Assembly (NCBI GenBank): GCA_016758965.1
Contig: JAEPRB010000173.1
Coordinates: 23,301 to 87,300, forward strand
Source: Circinella minor
Taxonomy: Eukaryota > Mucoromycota > Mucoromycetes > Mucorales > Lichtheimiaceae
Length of the DNA: 64,000 nucleotides
Reading direction: 5' to 3'
Below the pieces are notes generated by a model. That model was not told the origin of the DNA and made no database searches. It was given only the letters and a program-made list of their open reading frames with translations. The position numbers and the translations under genes were made by a program. Shown here one piece after another: positions 11,907 through 25,825 of the stretch. Each line of letters begins with the position of its first letter. Position 1 is the stretch's first letter.

Positions 11907-12833
11907 TCAACTCGTCAGTAATAACAAACGTGATATATAACACTGTGGATTAAAATGGAAAGAAATAATAACTACGTCATTCTTTTCTCCAATATTTCCA
12001 TTAGTATTATTATTTAGTAAAACAATGTCAATACTAATTAGTTAACTGATAGTTTTTTTTTAATGCAAAGTTTGTTGTTCTATATAATATAATATATTTG
12101 TTATTTATACGTATGTTTAAGAAATATGAATAAAAGGAAAGAAGGGGGAGAGAAGTTTTCATATAATAGTATGTTACACTAAACAAATAAATCATGGGAA
12201 GTGATATTTTAGAGTATGATAAAGGATAAAGAATATTATTTTTTCAAAAGGGAAAAGAGTTCGGCTAAGATACTGTAAAGGGAAAAAAAAATTTTTTTGG
12301 AGAGGATAGAAAAAGTCAATATACATCCAATATTAACAAACAACAGATGATAGTCGTGGATTTGCTCCCAAAGAATCAACCCCTTTTTCGTCGTTGAAAA
12401 TACCAATAGCCTTGGAGACTAAATTGGAAAGAGCGGCCAGTGTGAATATTCATATAGAAGAGGACTACCAACCGTGCGTGTCGACAAGATGCTGGAAAAG
12501 GTATTGGTCAAGTCATTCACGAAACACAAATCGCAAAGTCTTGATATCATTGTTAACGATTCAAATGAAACAACCCTGGGTAGCTTGAGAGAGAAGTGTT
12601 GAGATAAAAGATAAAAGAGAACAAATTCATAGCATTGCCAGATGTATAATCAACAAGTTTTTTTTTGGGTGACTCGGGTTATGAAGGATAGTGGTGATGA
12701 GAGAACAAGATAAAGAATTATAATTTGACTCTTGTATCGGTTAACAAGGTTCTTTTTTTTTTGTAAGGTAGGATTCTTGAAGGAGAGGAATGGAAAAGGA
12801 TTACAGTTTTTTTTTTTTTGTTTGGTTGCAAAT
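11907..12833. other. Convergent intergenic region with a possible relic
   Basis: This lies between the stops of shugoshin (+) and the AF10-like gene (-). Around 12340-12600 the composition is less AT-rich. Two overlapping plus-strand frames look coding-like: one contains ALETKLERAASVNIH, the other LEKVLVKSFTKHKSQSL, as if joined by a frameshift or splice. No family was recognised, so no gene is called. Confidence 0.4.
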
Positions 12834-14848
12834 TTAGATTCTTTTTGTTGCTAATTTGGTGGCCAAATTCACAATTTGCAAATATTCATTTTCAGAAGGA
12901 GGACCCGTTCTTGAAAGAATATCACGAAGTAAACCCACATATTCATCCATTTTTTGAGTAGATGGAGCAATATTATTAGGTAATCTAATATTGAGAGACA
13001 TGAATATTTCTGTTACCAACTTTTTGAACTCTTTTTGGGACTGTAAATCACGATGCATGCGTTCAATTTTATTCTTGGACTCCTCTAATCGCTTTTCAAT
13101 CGATTCTTTCTCTTTTAATTTTTCATTCGCTCTTTGCAGATCTTTGCATTTTTCGTCGTATCTTGGTTTTAAATATTTATTTTCTGCTTGTTTGTTATGA
13201 AGTTCTTTTTCTGCAATTTGAAGACGTGTTGTAAGCTGTTTAATTTCGGATGTTTTGGCTGCAAGCTCTTTTTTGTACCTATCTATTTCATTTATTGGGG
13301 ATGGAACATGAGATACTGGGTTGTCGTTATTGCTAGGTGTGGATGATGATGCTGACGATAATGCGAAAGAAGGGTTGCTAGTAGAAGATGGTGATGATGA
13401 AACGCGTGATGTGGATGCTAAACCACCAGACTGAGATGGTCTTCGACGAGTTAAAGGTATATTGTTGCTGTTAGTATTATAGCTGCTATCAGTTACAGCA
13501 AGTCCATTACTATTGCTACTGATAGAATTATCACTATTGTTACCTCTATGATAACTATTATTACTGTTGTTGAACCTATTGATGCTACTGCTGCTACTAC
13601 TACTACTTTCACTATTGAAACGGGAATCTTTATGAATTTTTGATGGCCTTTCATTTAAATTGGTTGATGTAGAACGTTTAGGAATAAACAATGGTGATGC
13701 CGATGATGATGATGATGCTGATGATGATGATGATGTGGATGTTGATGCTATTGGTGCTGGTGGTGCTGTTGGTGGTGACTGGAGAGTAATATTATCTGAG
13801 CCTTGATGTTCAAGGCATTTAATTGGATCACCTACTGGCATTGGATATCCAAGAGAAATAATACCAGTATTTACACCACATGTTGCATGAAAATATCTAT
13901 TATATAAAATTATAGAAATTTTTTTTAGATTCTGTTTTCTTATAATTTCTGTCCCGCTCTCCAAAGAGTACATACTTGGTACAACCAAGAACGTTGCATT
14001 TCAAACATAAACCTTGACGTTTCAAACATATATAACATTCCTATGTATATCTCTTTTTTTTTAGTATAACAGAAGTTGTTTATATAGAAAGAGAGAGAAT
14101 TATCCTTATAATATATAAATATGTATATATACCTTAGTATCTATATTCTTGTTTATATAATAAAATGGAAATTGTTCATGCTTTACATCATCATGATATG
14201 CACCACATACTATATGCATAAACTTTCCAGAATGTTGAGTTCGTTTTATAGCCCCGGCTACCATTGGACAACATACTACATTCTAAACATTTAAAATGAC
14301 CATGGTTATTATCTTTATTCTACTTGTTTCATACAAATAAATATAAAAATAAATTACCACTGGTTTATTAGATCGGGTAGATCTACATCGGTCACAATAC
14401 CATTCATCTTCTGGGATTACTTTAACACCATAGCAAGCTAAATCATAGAGAAAATAAGTTAAGTTGTTCTATTCTAATCTTTACCGAAAATAAACAATCT
14501 TTTTATTACCTTGATGAACAGGCATATCACAATCTAAAGTATTTTTTTTTTTAAAAAAAAAAAGATTTATATTAATATCAATAATTATCTGCTAATGGAA
14601 TGTTTGTATTTTTGCTCACTTTCACCATCCGTTAATTTGCCATCACAATATAAAATTTGATTTCCTGACGTTGATGTGGGGTCATCACAAACTGCGCACC
14701 TATCCTGTGTTACACATTTATATACAAGATTTTTTTTAAGAAAAAATATTTAAACAGGTTAGAAAAAATGTCAAATAAACTTTTTTTTATAAATGCTTTA
14801 TATGTACAAATATATATATATATATATATTGCGCACCTCTTCAACCAT
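12834..14848 (-). CDS. AF10/AF17-like PHD and extended-PHD protein
   Basis: Predicted nuclear chromatin reader. Seven exons: 14848-14837, 14704-14620, 14533-14510, 14437-14358, 14282-14133, 14040-13976 and 13896-12834, giving 492 aa in frame. Residues 7-64 form a PHD finger (CAVCDD, YCDGK, CDMPVHQACYG, WYCDRC). Residues about 69-165 form the atypical second finger, with CCPMVAGAIKRT, HIVCGAYH, CYICLKRQGLCLKC and FHATC. This PHD, Zn-knuckle, ePHD order is shared by the AF10/AF17, JADE and BRPF families. No EPC or bromodomain is seen. A Ser/Asn-rich region follows, then a coiled coil of roughly 110 residues near 335-450. AF10 also has a C-terminal leucine zipper, which binds DOT1L, so an AF10-type role is plausible but inferred. 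The first exon is only 12 nt and has a GTGCGC donor. Confidence 0.78.
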
Positions 14849-15804
14849 TTTTTAATATATTGTATGTATTATAGTATTCTTGCTTAAAAAAAATTAGGAG
14901 ACAAGAAGGAAGGAGATCCTTTTTTTTTGTGTGTATATATGTTGGAAGTACCGCACGCAGATAGAAAAAAATAGCGAGTTCTTGTATTTTTATGCTTATA
15001 AAAGACACTTTTATCTCAGATATAGTAATATATATGTGATTTGCTTATTAACTATTATTATTATTTACAAAAGCATATCAACATATATACGTATATATTT
15101 ATATATATATATATATATAGAATATAAAATATCGTTTCCTCGCTTCTTTTGTCAAGAAAGGAAAAAAAAAGAAAAAGAAACAAGAACAAAAAGGAACCAA
15201 TTTCCCAAAAAAAAAAATTTAACTTTTTTATCTAACCCCTCCCTCTTTTTATAGTTTCTCAATTTTTTATTATTGTGTTTTGTGACTTGTTTCAACCATT
15301 TTTTTTTTCCAATTAAATGAAATTTTTATCTTCTGGTCTTTTCTAAGTCTTTCCAAATTTTTAGTCATGCCAAAAAAAAAAGGGTTTTGATGTAGTGTAA
15401 CTCTGTTTTTTTTATACAAACAAGATTAAGAAAAATAGAGTGTTTTATGAGGACAATCAAATACTTGGTTTGTTTGTTTGTTTGTCTGCTGTTTTATTGT
15501 GCTTTTTTTTATTACTGTGCAACGACATAATACTTTGTTATTGTTGCTTCCTCTCAGATCATCATACTGAATGATAAAATAATATAAAACAAAAAAGCCT
15601 TTATAAAAGTAACAATAATACTATGTACACAATTTAAAATCTAATAGAATAAAAACTATCTCCTACGCAAACTAATTAATATACACAAAAGAATTATATA
15701 CAGTAAAAATAAAAGTTGTTGCTATGTTACAAGAGTATATAACAGTGGACTACGTAAATGATTGTTCTTTTTCTTGCTGTACACATATAAAGATATGAAG
15801 ATGA
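14849..15804. other. Intergenic region between two minus-strand genes
   Basis: This region contains the promoter of the AF10-like gene (right of 14848) and the 3' side of the RasGEF gene. It is AT-rich with a TA microsatellite near 15102-15119 and many T-runs. No coding feature is supported. Confidence 0.5.
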
Positions 15805-18800
15805 TTACTTTCCCATCTTTCGAATATTTGTTGAAGAAACCCATTGATTACTACATTTTGAATCTTCATAACAAGATTCAACGGATCTTATCTTAATTTC
15901 AACCAATTCTGCAACTCTGTCGAGGATAGGTACATCTGATGTTAAAAGTTGTGATGATGAGGTAGGTCGCGTGATAGAAATATGAGGTAAAAATGGACAA
16001 TGTTCGAGATCACATGCAAACCAATAGTTGACGGTTGTATAATTCATCAATGTGTTTACAAACTGTGTTAGTACTCGAAATTTATCAAAATTAATCAATT
16101 TAGGATATGGGTGTTGTGTAGTCGACAATGGTTCCAGCCGTTGTTGAGACATAAGAGGTGATGGTGCCGATAGAGTAGGATTTCCATCCATGAAAAAGGT
16201 AAGGTCCTTGAGAATTAATGGAAAAAAAGGCACTACTGGGGCTTTGGCTGTGGCTAACGATTGTCGATAAAAGCCCATATTGTTGGTTACATCCAAATAC
16301 TTTTGTAAGGTATTAAATGTATTAATATCTCGGCTTGGTAATGCGTGCCAAGTGTTTTCCAGTCGTTGAATGATCGGACATTGGAGTCCCATGACAATAA
16401 TCATACCAGTATGGAAATTGTTCCATTCAATACATAACTGCATATATTTAATATCAGCTTGTCATTCTTATATTTTAAAAAGAGAAATAGCAAAAGTAAA
16501 TGAGCCATTTTATATACCTTTGCAATATGAATAAGCTTTCTAATAATCATACGTCGTTGTTTTGAATTTTCTGGTGAACATACTTCATGAAGTACCCAAT
16601 GGCTTAGCTTTTATATGCAAAAAGAAAAAAAAAAGTCGAATAGCAAGTTAATTGTAAGTGTTAAACATGATACTAGCAACTCTCGCGTGTATATATACCC
16701 ATAATAATGTCAAGTATACAAAAAAGAAAGAAAAACTTTTTTTTAACTTACCATATTAGCTCTTCTTGTTAAAATTTTGGTATATCCACCTTTTTTCGAA
16801 TCAATCAATGCACCATTACCATTATCGTCTTTTCCACGATTTGAATTGTAATGATTGCTTTTAGCTTTATTACTTCGCCACGTTCCCTTGAGATATTCGT
16901 ATGGGGTAATATTTTTTAAAATATTGAAATCTGCCAAGGTTAAATATTGTGCAACATCGTTGGCATCCAATGACGTTAAAGCAGAAGATGTAGATGATAA
17001 AGCCAATGCATTAATGCTGCCTTTTTTAAATGTTGAAGAAGAAGAATAAGCATGAGAGGATGATGTCGTACTAGCTCCTGGAGTGTAAAATTCCCGTGCA
17101 GCATAAGGTCGTGGACTATGATTATTGATACTACCACGTTCTAATGATTCAGTGGATTTCATTCTTGGCAATGATGCTTCAGTGTTTGTTGAAAAGAATC
17201 GTTTTTCTTGTTGTATATTCTAATATATATATATATATATATTTAAGATTGGGAATACCTTGTGTTAAACCTTTTTTTTACTATTTTACACTTATCATTA
17301 TATCCATTTATACAGCAAAAAACACGAACCTGAATTTCTAACAAGTTTTTAATGGTGGCAAGGTCTTCAGCAAGATGAGCTACTTGCACATTATTATTAA
17401 GAAAACGGTACAATCGATTCAATAAATTATTATCTGTTCTGAAATCTTCATATTGAAGTTTGATCCAGCGTGATATCACATTGATAACCCTATTATTTTT
17501 GATAAGTGCTCATTAGAAGTGTGAGAAATGAAAAGATTATGGAGAATAAAAAAAGGCATGATCATGGTCCCTTATTGTTCATTCCCTTCTCTTTCATTCT
17601 TTTACCTGAGTTGAATACTTCGTTGCGAAGCTGCTCCATATTCATGACATACATTATGCTGAAATATTTCCTCAAGTTTCTCGAAAAGTCTTGATGAACT
17701 TATAAAAGCTTGATGACTTAATAAATATGTATCAACATAATCTAAATCTGTTATAATGAAATAAATTTGTTATGAGAAATCAAGTAAATGTCGTATTAAA
17801 AAAATGATTACGTATCAGGAAAAGAGTATGTATATAATTACGTATTTACGTACCATGAGCGGCGCTTTCTATCAACTTTTTAAATAGTTGAGTGCCAGTA
17901 CCCGCAATAACCTTCTGTTTGTCTCTAGCGACAAGCTGGGTTACCAAAGCAACCTCTCCATTTTTGTAAAAATAATTCAACTTATCATCTATTTTAATAA
18001 AAATCCCGCATGACGAATTTCAGAGTGTGTTAATGTAACATATTTATATCAACTCTTTTTTTTCTTTGCTTTTTTGTCAATGTTTAGTACTTACTAGCAC
18101 GAATTTCCATCTCCAGTGAACGATATAACTAAGGATAGCAATGTAGTCAAGAATAATAAATATATATGTATATTTAATACAAAAAGAAAAAAATTGACTA
18201 AAGAAATTATAAACTTACAGTGTCACGAAAAGTATTTATAGATAATGAAGTCTCGGTCGGAGATCTGTTGGGATTGTTGTTTATATCATCATCAAAAGTA
18301 CTGAATGGAATTGGATTTCGACGTTGATGAAGCTGTTGTGGGATAAGAGTTTTAGCGTGTCCTTTATTATCGCCTTGAATACTCGACGTTATTTTATGTG
18401 GCGACCAATGATGGCGAGAAAATACCGAAGATATATTGGGTTTTCCAATAGTACCTACTGAACGATAAGATGGTGTAGGTTCTTGATGTTCCAAGTGTTG
18501 AGATGGTCGTAATTCTTCTGTCAGCGATGTTCGGCTTTCTGTAAGTACCATCGCCTTGTTAAGTAATGTTGATGAAGAATATTGCTGTTGGTCTTTAATA
18601 TGCATTGCTGTATTAGTAGATGATATAGTAGCATACTTGCTATTTTTTATTTCCATACTATTAGCAACAATAGCCTTTGGTGGTTCAGTTAATGACGATG
18701 GCTCAACAATCGTTTTACTGCTCATATTTGTAGCATCCTCTATAATAATAGAATTATTATTATTATTTTTATTATTATTTCCTTGTTGATTATTATAGTG

Positions 18801-21800
18801 TATTAGGGTGGGCGTGGCTTCCTTAGATAACTGCCGCGTATCTTCTTTATTTGTATTATTTGCATGACTTTTTGGCATTTCCAAATCCAATATTTTTGAT
18901 TGTTTAGTACTTTTGGAAGAATGTAAACTTGAATATGAAGGGAAGGATTGTGCAGAGAAATAGGATGATGAGCAAGCTGATATCCGTTTTAGATTTGTTT
19001 CCTCTCCTCTTTGGCTCATATTGAGAGAAGTCATGGTTATATTCTCGTCTCCTTCTTGATTTTTACTAACAGTTTCTTCATTAGATAATTGCCTTAACTC
19101 CAAGGAAGCTATAGAGGATGAATGTGGTTCACATGGTAATAATGTAGGTGAATCAAGAACACTGATGGGGGTAAGTGGACCGTAGGTACCCATCGTTAAC
19201 ATTTCTAGTTCGTCGTCGTCATCAGATAAACTACGTCGATGTATTGTTTGATAATAATAATCTTGGTGCGCTTTGGAATGTTGATCCATTATATTATTTA
19301 CATATTTCTCGTTGTTTACCAGTATACTGTCTGGATTCGAATCAGTTTTTATTGAAGAAGATAACTGCATTGCGTCGATACCATCATCGTTATTTGGAGT
19401 ATCCTGACGAAATATTGTAGAAGTTTTTGGATAGATTTGTTGTTGATTATCATTGCTGCTACTACTATTATTATTTTTGTTGTTACTGTTGAGATTTTCC
19501 TTAAGTCGAAGTGTAGCAGCATAGCGCTCCCGTTTTCTTTGTTCACTCAATAATTTTCTGCTATTAATCCCATAAAAGCTGTAGTTGCTGTTGTATTTAG
19601 ATATTTCAGATGCAGAATATTTCATATTATCACCACATGACCAACGATGTTGCTATAATTATATTTCACATTAATATTTAATTATTATTATGTTTTTTTG
19701 AAACTTAGAAAGTAAAAAAGTAAAAAAAAAAAAAAAAAAAAGCTACGTAATTAATAGTTACCTCAGGTGAATATAATTTTCTAGTTTCAGTTATATGATC
19801 AGTTGTAAAACTTAATTGATGATTATCAAGATTACTACTCATAGAAGAATTTTTACTATTATCTCCATCCATCATTAGTATCGAATTGTTGTTGTTTTCA
19901 TATTTTGATCCCTTATTTTCATTATTATTATTTTTTGTCGAAGTAAAAAGATGACGCCAATTTACTGTTGAATTTTGTTGTGATGAAGGATTATGATGAT
20001 TTAATTGCTTCGTAACTTTAGGAATGATGGAAGCTTTTTTTGATGTAGGTGAAATTTGATGGTCACGGCCATGTCGAACAATCGTTGATGCCGATCCAAA
20101 AAAGGTACGTATTGCACTTTTTGGACTACTGCTTGATGTGTTGGTAGTAGATGTCGATGTGGTACTTCGACTTTGAACAGAAATAGATGATGAATTGTCT
20201 TCTGGCTTGATTTTCACTGTTAACCGCGATGATAATAAATCATTTTCATCATTCATAAGAGGCGAACCGCCAAATGATATATTGGATGATTTAGATGACC
20301 GAGGTGATGTTTCATGATCAAATAAAGACGGACTTTTGGTACTACTTGATGATGAATTTCTAAAAGATGAAGAAATACTTCGCATGAAACGACTACCAGC
20401 TATAAATTAATTTAATAATTTTTTTTTTCGTGAGTTGACACGTATATAATTTTTTAATACTATAATTTTTGTTCTCTTTGTTCTATACCTGTTTCTACAG
20501 ATTTTCGCTTAAGAGATCTATAAGAAAAGAGACGTATGGTATTAGCAGTCAAAACAAAAAAAGGTGGATCTGTTATTGCTGTTGCCATTATCTAAGCTAC
20601 CTATTGCTCCCATGATGCTGCTGTTGCTGCTTGTTACTTTTTGGCAAGTCTTCGCTCCGTCTATAAGTAACATCAAAGACGGTGCCAGTTCCTAACTGTC
20701 CATTAACAACTACCAAAGTTATTTTTTATACGTTAAGTGTTATTCGACTTGAAAAACAAAAATAAAATCCAATTCGTTCATTATGATAATTAAATAAAAT
20801 AACCAACCTTGGTGCTGTCGATGAGGAGTATCATCATTATGTTTTTTAGAACGAGCAATCCACTCCCCTTCTGTAGTACTTCCATTAAAAGCGAGTATTG
20901 CATCAACGAGTCTATGAGTATGTGCTATTAATGCAAGATGAACCGACTATTTATAAAATGTAGAAGCATTTATATTTGTGTTGTTATTTATACAAGAAAA
21001 TATAATTTTTTTAAACTTCTGCATAAAAAAAAATAGCACTTACCCGCGCAGAAGTACCTTCATATTCTTCTTCGAAACATCCAGCAGCTGCGATCTTATT
21101 GTATAAAGTACTAGAAGAAACTTGTATTGCATTTTTGGCACTATCCACATAGCTAAGGATAGCGTTTGTTTCACATTTAATAGTACCAGCAATTTTTTTT
21201 GACCATTCAGGTAATGCGGTCGTTGCTGGTACTTTTTGTCGATGTTTCCGATTACTACTATTATTGATGGCTTTTCCAACAGTTCGTGATAAACCATTAC
21301 TATTACTCTTACTGTTATTATTTTTTGGCATCATCGTTGTTTCCATGGTAGGCTCCCTAGTGATTTTTTGTTTACCACCATTGCTGTTTACAAAAAATCG
21401 TGCCTCAACAATGAATGATAATAAAGATGCTGCATTTGAAAGAGATAATATCACGTGTGAAGAATCATCTATATGGGTACTTGATCTTAATGCGCGAGGT
21501 GTAAGCGTTAATATAATGGTTATAGCAGATACAAATCTACTCACAAGATCCTAACAATAACATTATCAATGTTAACAACAGAAAAACAAGTGTATGTGTT
21601 AATGTGCTTAAAAAAAGAAAGGGGGAGGGAAGAGAATGAAGATTGGTGGAGGTGATCTTCGTCGCGTTATTATGCAAATTTTATAGCTTTTTAATAAATA
21701 TACTATCTTACCACATCATTAAAATATGCAAAGAAAAGAGGAGGATCAGTATTCAGTAATTGTAATTTATCAAGTATAGATTTTAACTGTTGTTGTTCAG

Positions 21801-21912
21801 ATAATGGTGAGCTGCTAATGTTGTTGTTGGTCATCATGGTCGTATTAACAGTGTAATATTTATTTTTGGTACAGCTATCATTTTTCCGTCGTCGCGGTTG
21901 ATAATTTATCAT
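15805..21912 (-). CDS. Large Ras-family guanine nucleotide exchange factor
   Basis: Predicted RasGEF that loads a Ras/Rap GTPase with GTP at membranes. Fourteen minus-strand exons join in frame: 21912-21712, 21550-21044, 20946-20808, 20709-20601, 20517-20489, 20399-19762, 19652-18219, 18128-18095, 17988-17854, 17747-17606, 17489-17330, 17219-16752, 16607-16518 and 16437-15805, about 1572 aa. A RasGEF_N module (about 1020-1180) contains DYVDTYLLSHQAFIS and VINVISRWIKLQYEDF. The CDC25 catalytic domain (about 1265-1500) contains TPYEYLKGTW, SHWVLHEVCSPENSKQRRMI, CIEWNNFHTGMIIVMGL and PFFPLILKDLTFFMDGNPT. The N-terminal two thirds are mostly disordered and Ser/Asn-rich. A helical segment at residues 67-160 and a small VVNGQLGTGTVFDVTYRR stretch were not assigned. 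The start is uncertain: the frame is open beyond 21912 to about 21969, so an upstream exon could exist. Confidence 0.84.
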
Positions 21913-21969
21913 TATATTATTACTATTCTTATAATTAGTGCTGTATATTAGAGCGTCTTTATAATTCAA

Positions 21970-24900
21970 AATGATACGTAATAATATTGAGAGTAAACAA
22001 AAAGAATATATATTAAAAAAAAGGAAAGATCAAGTGGAAAAAGAAAAGGAAAAAAGAGCTAAAGAGGAAAACACAAGTAAAAAAATATACCCAGGAAATA
22101 ATGAATAGTAAAAATAAAAAAAGGAAGAGAGTAATGGATTAGGTGTCGGGGGAAACTTGACTCTCTTTACTACTTTTTCAATCCCTTTTTCTGGTTCTAG
22201 AGTTATCTCCCCTTTTTTTCCATCTCTGATGATTTCCCCTTATTGACGATTTCAATGGTTCTGATATGAAAATAAAGCAGCAACATTTAATAAAAATGGG
22301 CGACTAAAAAAATTAGAGCTCATTAAGGAGAAGTTAAAAAAATATAAAAACAGGGCGACGCACATACACACGTACATACCAAGAAGGAGAAAGAAGGGGG
22401 GAGAGGATGAAATTCGGAGTAAATATTTATTTATGTACACACAACAACCTCATGGTTCTATTATCTATTAGACCTCGGAGAAAGACGTATAATTATGGTG
22501 CACATACAATGCATTATAACATGTATACACATATTTAGCTGTTTATATCCTGTACAAGACTACAAGACTAAAAAAAAAAGATGCGATAGCATGTATTGCG
22601 GTAGTAATTTCACTTGTCGAAAATATGGGTTTTATTATATTATACGTGTTAACAACATAATCTATTGTTAATATAATACATAATAACGCGCCGTAGTATG
22701 TTACCAGGAGACAAAATAGATAGGGAGAAGTATGTTATAGTAGTAAGCTTATTTTTCTCTTTGTCTTCAAAAGTTACATATGCATGTAATGCACTGTATG
22801 TTTGCAAATATTCAAACCTTTCAACCTTACATCAGACACGTGTATTTTGTTGCATTCATACTTTTACTTGTATTACGATTATAAAAACTAGTAATTTGTT
22901 ACAATACTCTATAAGTCTGAAACGAGATTTATTTGTACACATTACTTTTTTTAAAGTATTTTACTATAATGAAGAGTGTTTAAAGAGTATATATTTTACT
23001 CAATCTCGGCTGCTTGTGTATCTGTTTTTATTATGAAAAATCCACAACGTGTTTCTTTCGATGATGAGTTAAACTTTTTATCTATTTATAACAAAAAACG
23101 ATAAGGCGGTGAGGAATATTATATCTAAAAAAGTAAAGTTTTACTATTATGAATATATGACATGCTTTGAAGAAAACGGAAATTATATCGAGCAGAAATT
23201 GTGAAAAAGAAAGAGATAAAGAACTTTTAGATTAAAGAAAAAAATGTTACATTAATATAATTTAATAGCGGAATATCTTTTTTGTTCTTACTCGTTCATC
23301 TCCTGTAATCTGGTCAGTATACATGAACTTTTTTTATTATTATAAAAATAGAATAAAGTCGTGGCTGGTAAGAATATAGGGAACAAAACGGGATGAAAAG
23401 AAACAATAATGATATTATATTGTCCGTGTTTATGTATAATATATTATTATTAATAAAAAAAATAGCATGATAAAACAATAATATAATATATAAATAGTAG
23501 TAATTGTTAATACGTACGTAATAAATCTGAAAATCATTATTATAAGCTTCACCCTTTTTTTAATACAGAGGATTTATTTAACTCTACAACAACCAAAAAA
23601 ATGTTTTAAAGCAATAACCATTAACACATAAGAATTTATAATTGAATAAAATCCACGTTTCAGCATTATCGAGGCGGCATGAATAAATTCTAAAATAAGG
23701 ATTATAAATGTGCCTTACGTAGTAGTTATCAAATTACTTCCAAGTTTTAATAACATTTACAAATATAAAGCGAGTATCTCTACGTATTAATTAAATAATG
23801 AATCTGTTTTAATACACATACAGTTTTATTCATTTATCCGTTCTTTTTTATGTTCATACGTATGTAGATTATACACAGAAGCACAATAAACAGCACGTAC
23901 TCAATTAGTTGTTATTGGATGATCTAAGCGAGGAATTATTGAATATCTCATTAAGTTCCGACAAGAAAAAGAACGATGCTGAGATATATTATATGTTTTG
24001 TACTCGCACTTAGTATGTAGGCCTCTATTTTCATGACGAGTCTGATTATTTTTAGCATTGGACGTGGTTCAATTCGACATGTCTTGTATCAAATAAATTA
24101 GTAATAGTATCTTGCCTATTTTACACAGTTGGAATATATTTTCCCACTTGAGTTTAATGTGCTGATCAATTAAGCAACAAAATCTACTTTATGGTTGGTT
24201 AGCCTTCATTGTTGTGACTTTTCCTTTTTGGTACGTATCAAATAACAGTACTTCAACTGCTACGTATAGAAATATTCTATACTGTCTATTATTTATTCAA
24301 TTTAGCTGAGAAGGTATGAAACAGTTTGCTACGAATAAAAGTAACATATTTTAAAGGGAAAGAATAACTTAGCAGAAAACAACAGGAAAAAGTTGTTTAT
24401 TATATCCAAACCTAACGGATTATTATAAATTCGTTATCTACTAAACTCAGTTTTTCGTCACAAAGAAAAAGTAAAAAGGTTTTTTATCAGTTACGTCAAA
24501 CAATTGCATGAATTTTTTTTTAAAAATGGTAATAATGATCATATGTTTATCTTATATGGCTAATAGCAAAAATGTAAAAAACTTACTTTTATTGAAACTA
24601 AGCTGCCTGTTTGAGAAGGGCTGCTGAGCTTATTACATATATATATATATATGAGGTCCGGTGATTATTCACATAGGCTTTTTTTTTCCTTTTGCACTAC
24701 GTAGTGGAGTATGTGTGTACGACAGGTAAGAAAAAGTATATTTTGTTTTAAAAAACAAAATAATATAAAATGAAGTAAATATTTGTTTACTGTGATGAAT
24801 GGAAATCACTTAATAGTGTCAGTAAAATATAAAAATATAACAAAAAGGGTCTTATCAAAAATAATAATAATAAGCTTTACGTAAACTTGTAGAAAATAAA

Positions 24901-25825
24901 CTAGGGCGGGAAAGATGGAGGAAATCCGCGCGATTCACTAAACCATTAATAGCACAGTTAACTCAGAAAATTCAATAACAAAAAGATTAAACTCTCTCCC
25001 CTCGTTGATATAAACCATCCTTGTTCTTTAATGTTTAAAGCTAATTGAATTTTTAAAACTAATTCTCAGTCGATGTGTATAAATCTATTTATCTATATTC
25101 TATTTTTTTTTCTTTTTACTGTATGAGATTTGTCTGCAATTAGAATAACACCAACAGACAGAGTCGAAAGAAAATATGTGATGCTATTTACTAAATGCTC
25201 GCAGCTGAAGGTAATATTATATCGAACAAGCTTTTTTTTTTGTGTTACTTTAATTATTACAGAAAGCTTGATAAGGTTTAGGCACAGTATTTTAAAGAAA
25301 ATTAGCCCTCGGTATACATAACCAGAGATATACCACAGAATGCAGGAACAAGCCATACCTTCTATTCCCAAATATTACTATTACACCACAAAAGATATTT
25401 TTTTAAAAAAATAATAATAGAGGGAAACAATATACACTTTGAATAAGGAATAGCCAATTTTTTCATAGAAAATCGAAAAAACCAAAAGCATGAAGTGCAC
25501 AATTGACCCTTTCAACTGGAAAAGGTCCGCAAAATAGGAAAAAGCAAGTATCCCGCCAGACAATTTACCAACCAATTTGGTTTTAATACTTTTGACGATT
25601 AAACGATAATGGTATTATACCCGTCATTCGGGTCGGACGAAGAAAAAAAAAAGAAACTTACTATCTATTTCCTTTCTTTCCTTGTTCTTGTTTCCCTCTT
25701 TCAGTTTTTTATTTTTTTTATTTTACTACTTCTCTGATGATATCGAGCGATATTGCTCACTTTTTTACTTAATTAAAAAAAAAAAAAAGAGGAAAAAACG
25801 AAACTTGACATAGCAACTAGTATAT
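21970..25825. other. Large gene-poor intergenic region
   Basis: This is 3.9 kb between the divergent RasGEF and glycosyltransferase genes. It is AT-rich and stop-dense in all frames. Several TACGTA palindromes occur, including an overlapping pair at 23511-23520. A short exon-like stretch near 23930-23975 (reading RGIIEYLIKFRQEKE) and overlapping small open frames at about 25093-25371 were seen but match nothing recognised. The last 150 bases before 25826 contain pyrimidine tracts and an A-run consistent with a promoter. Confidence 0.45.
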
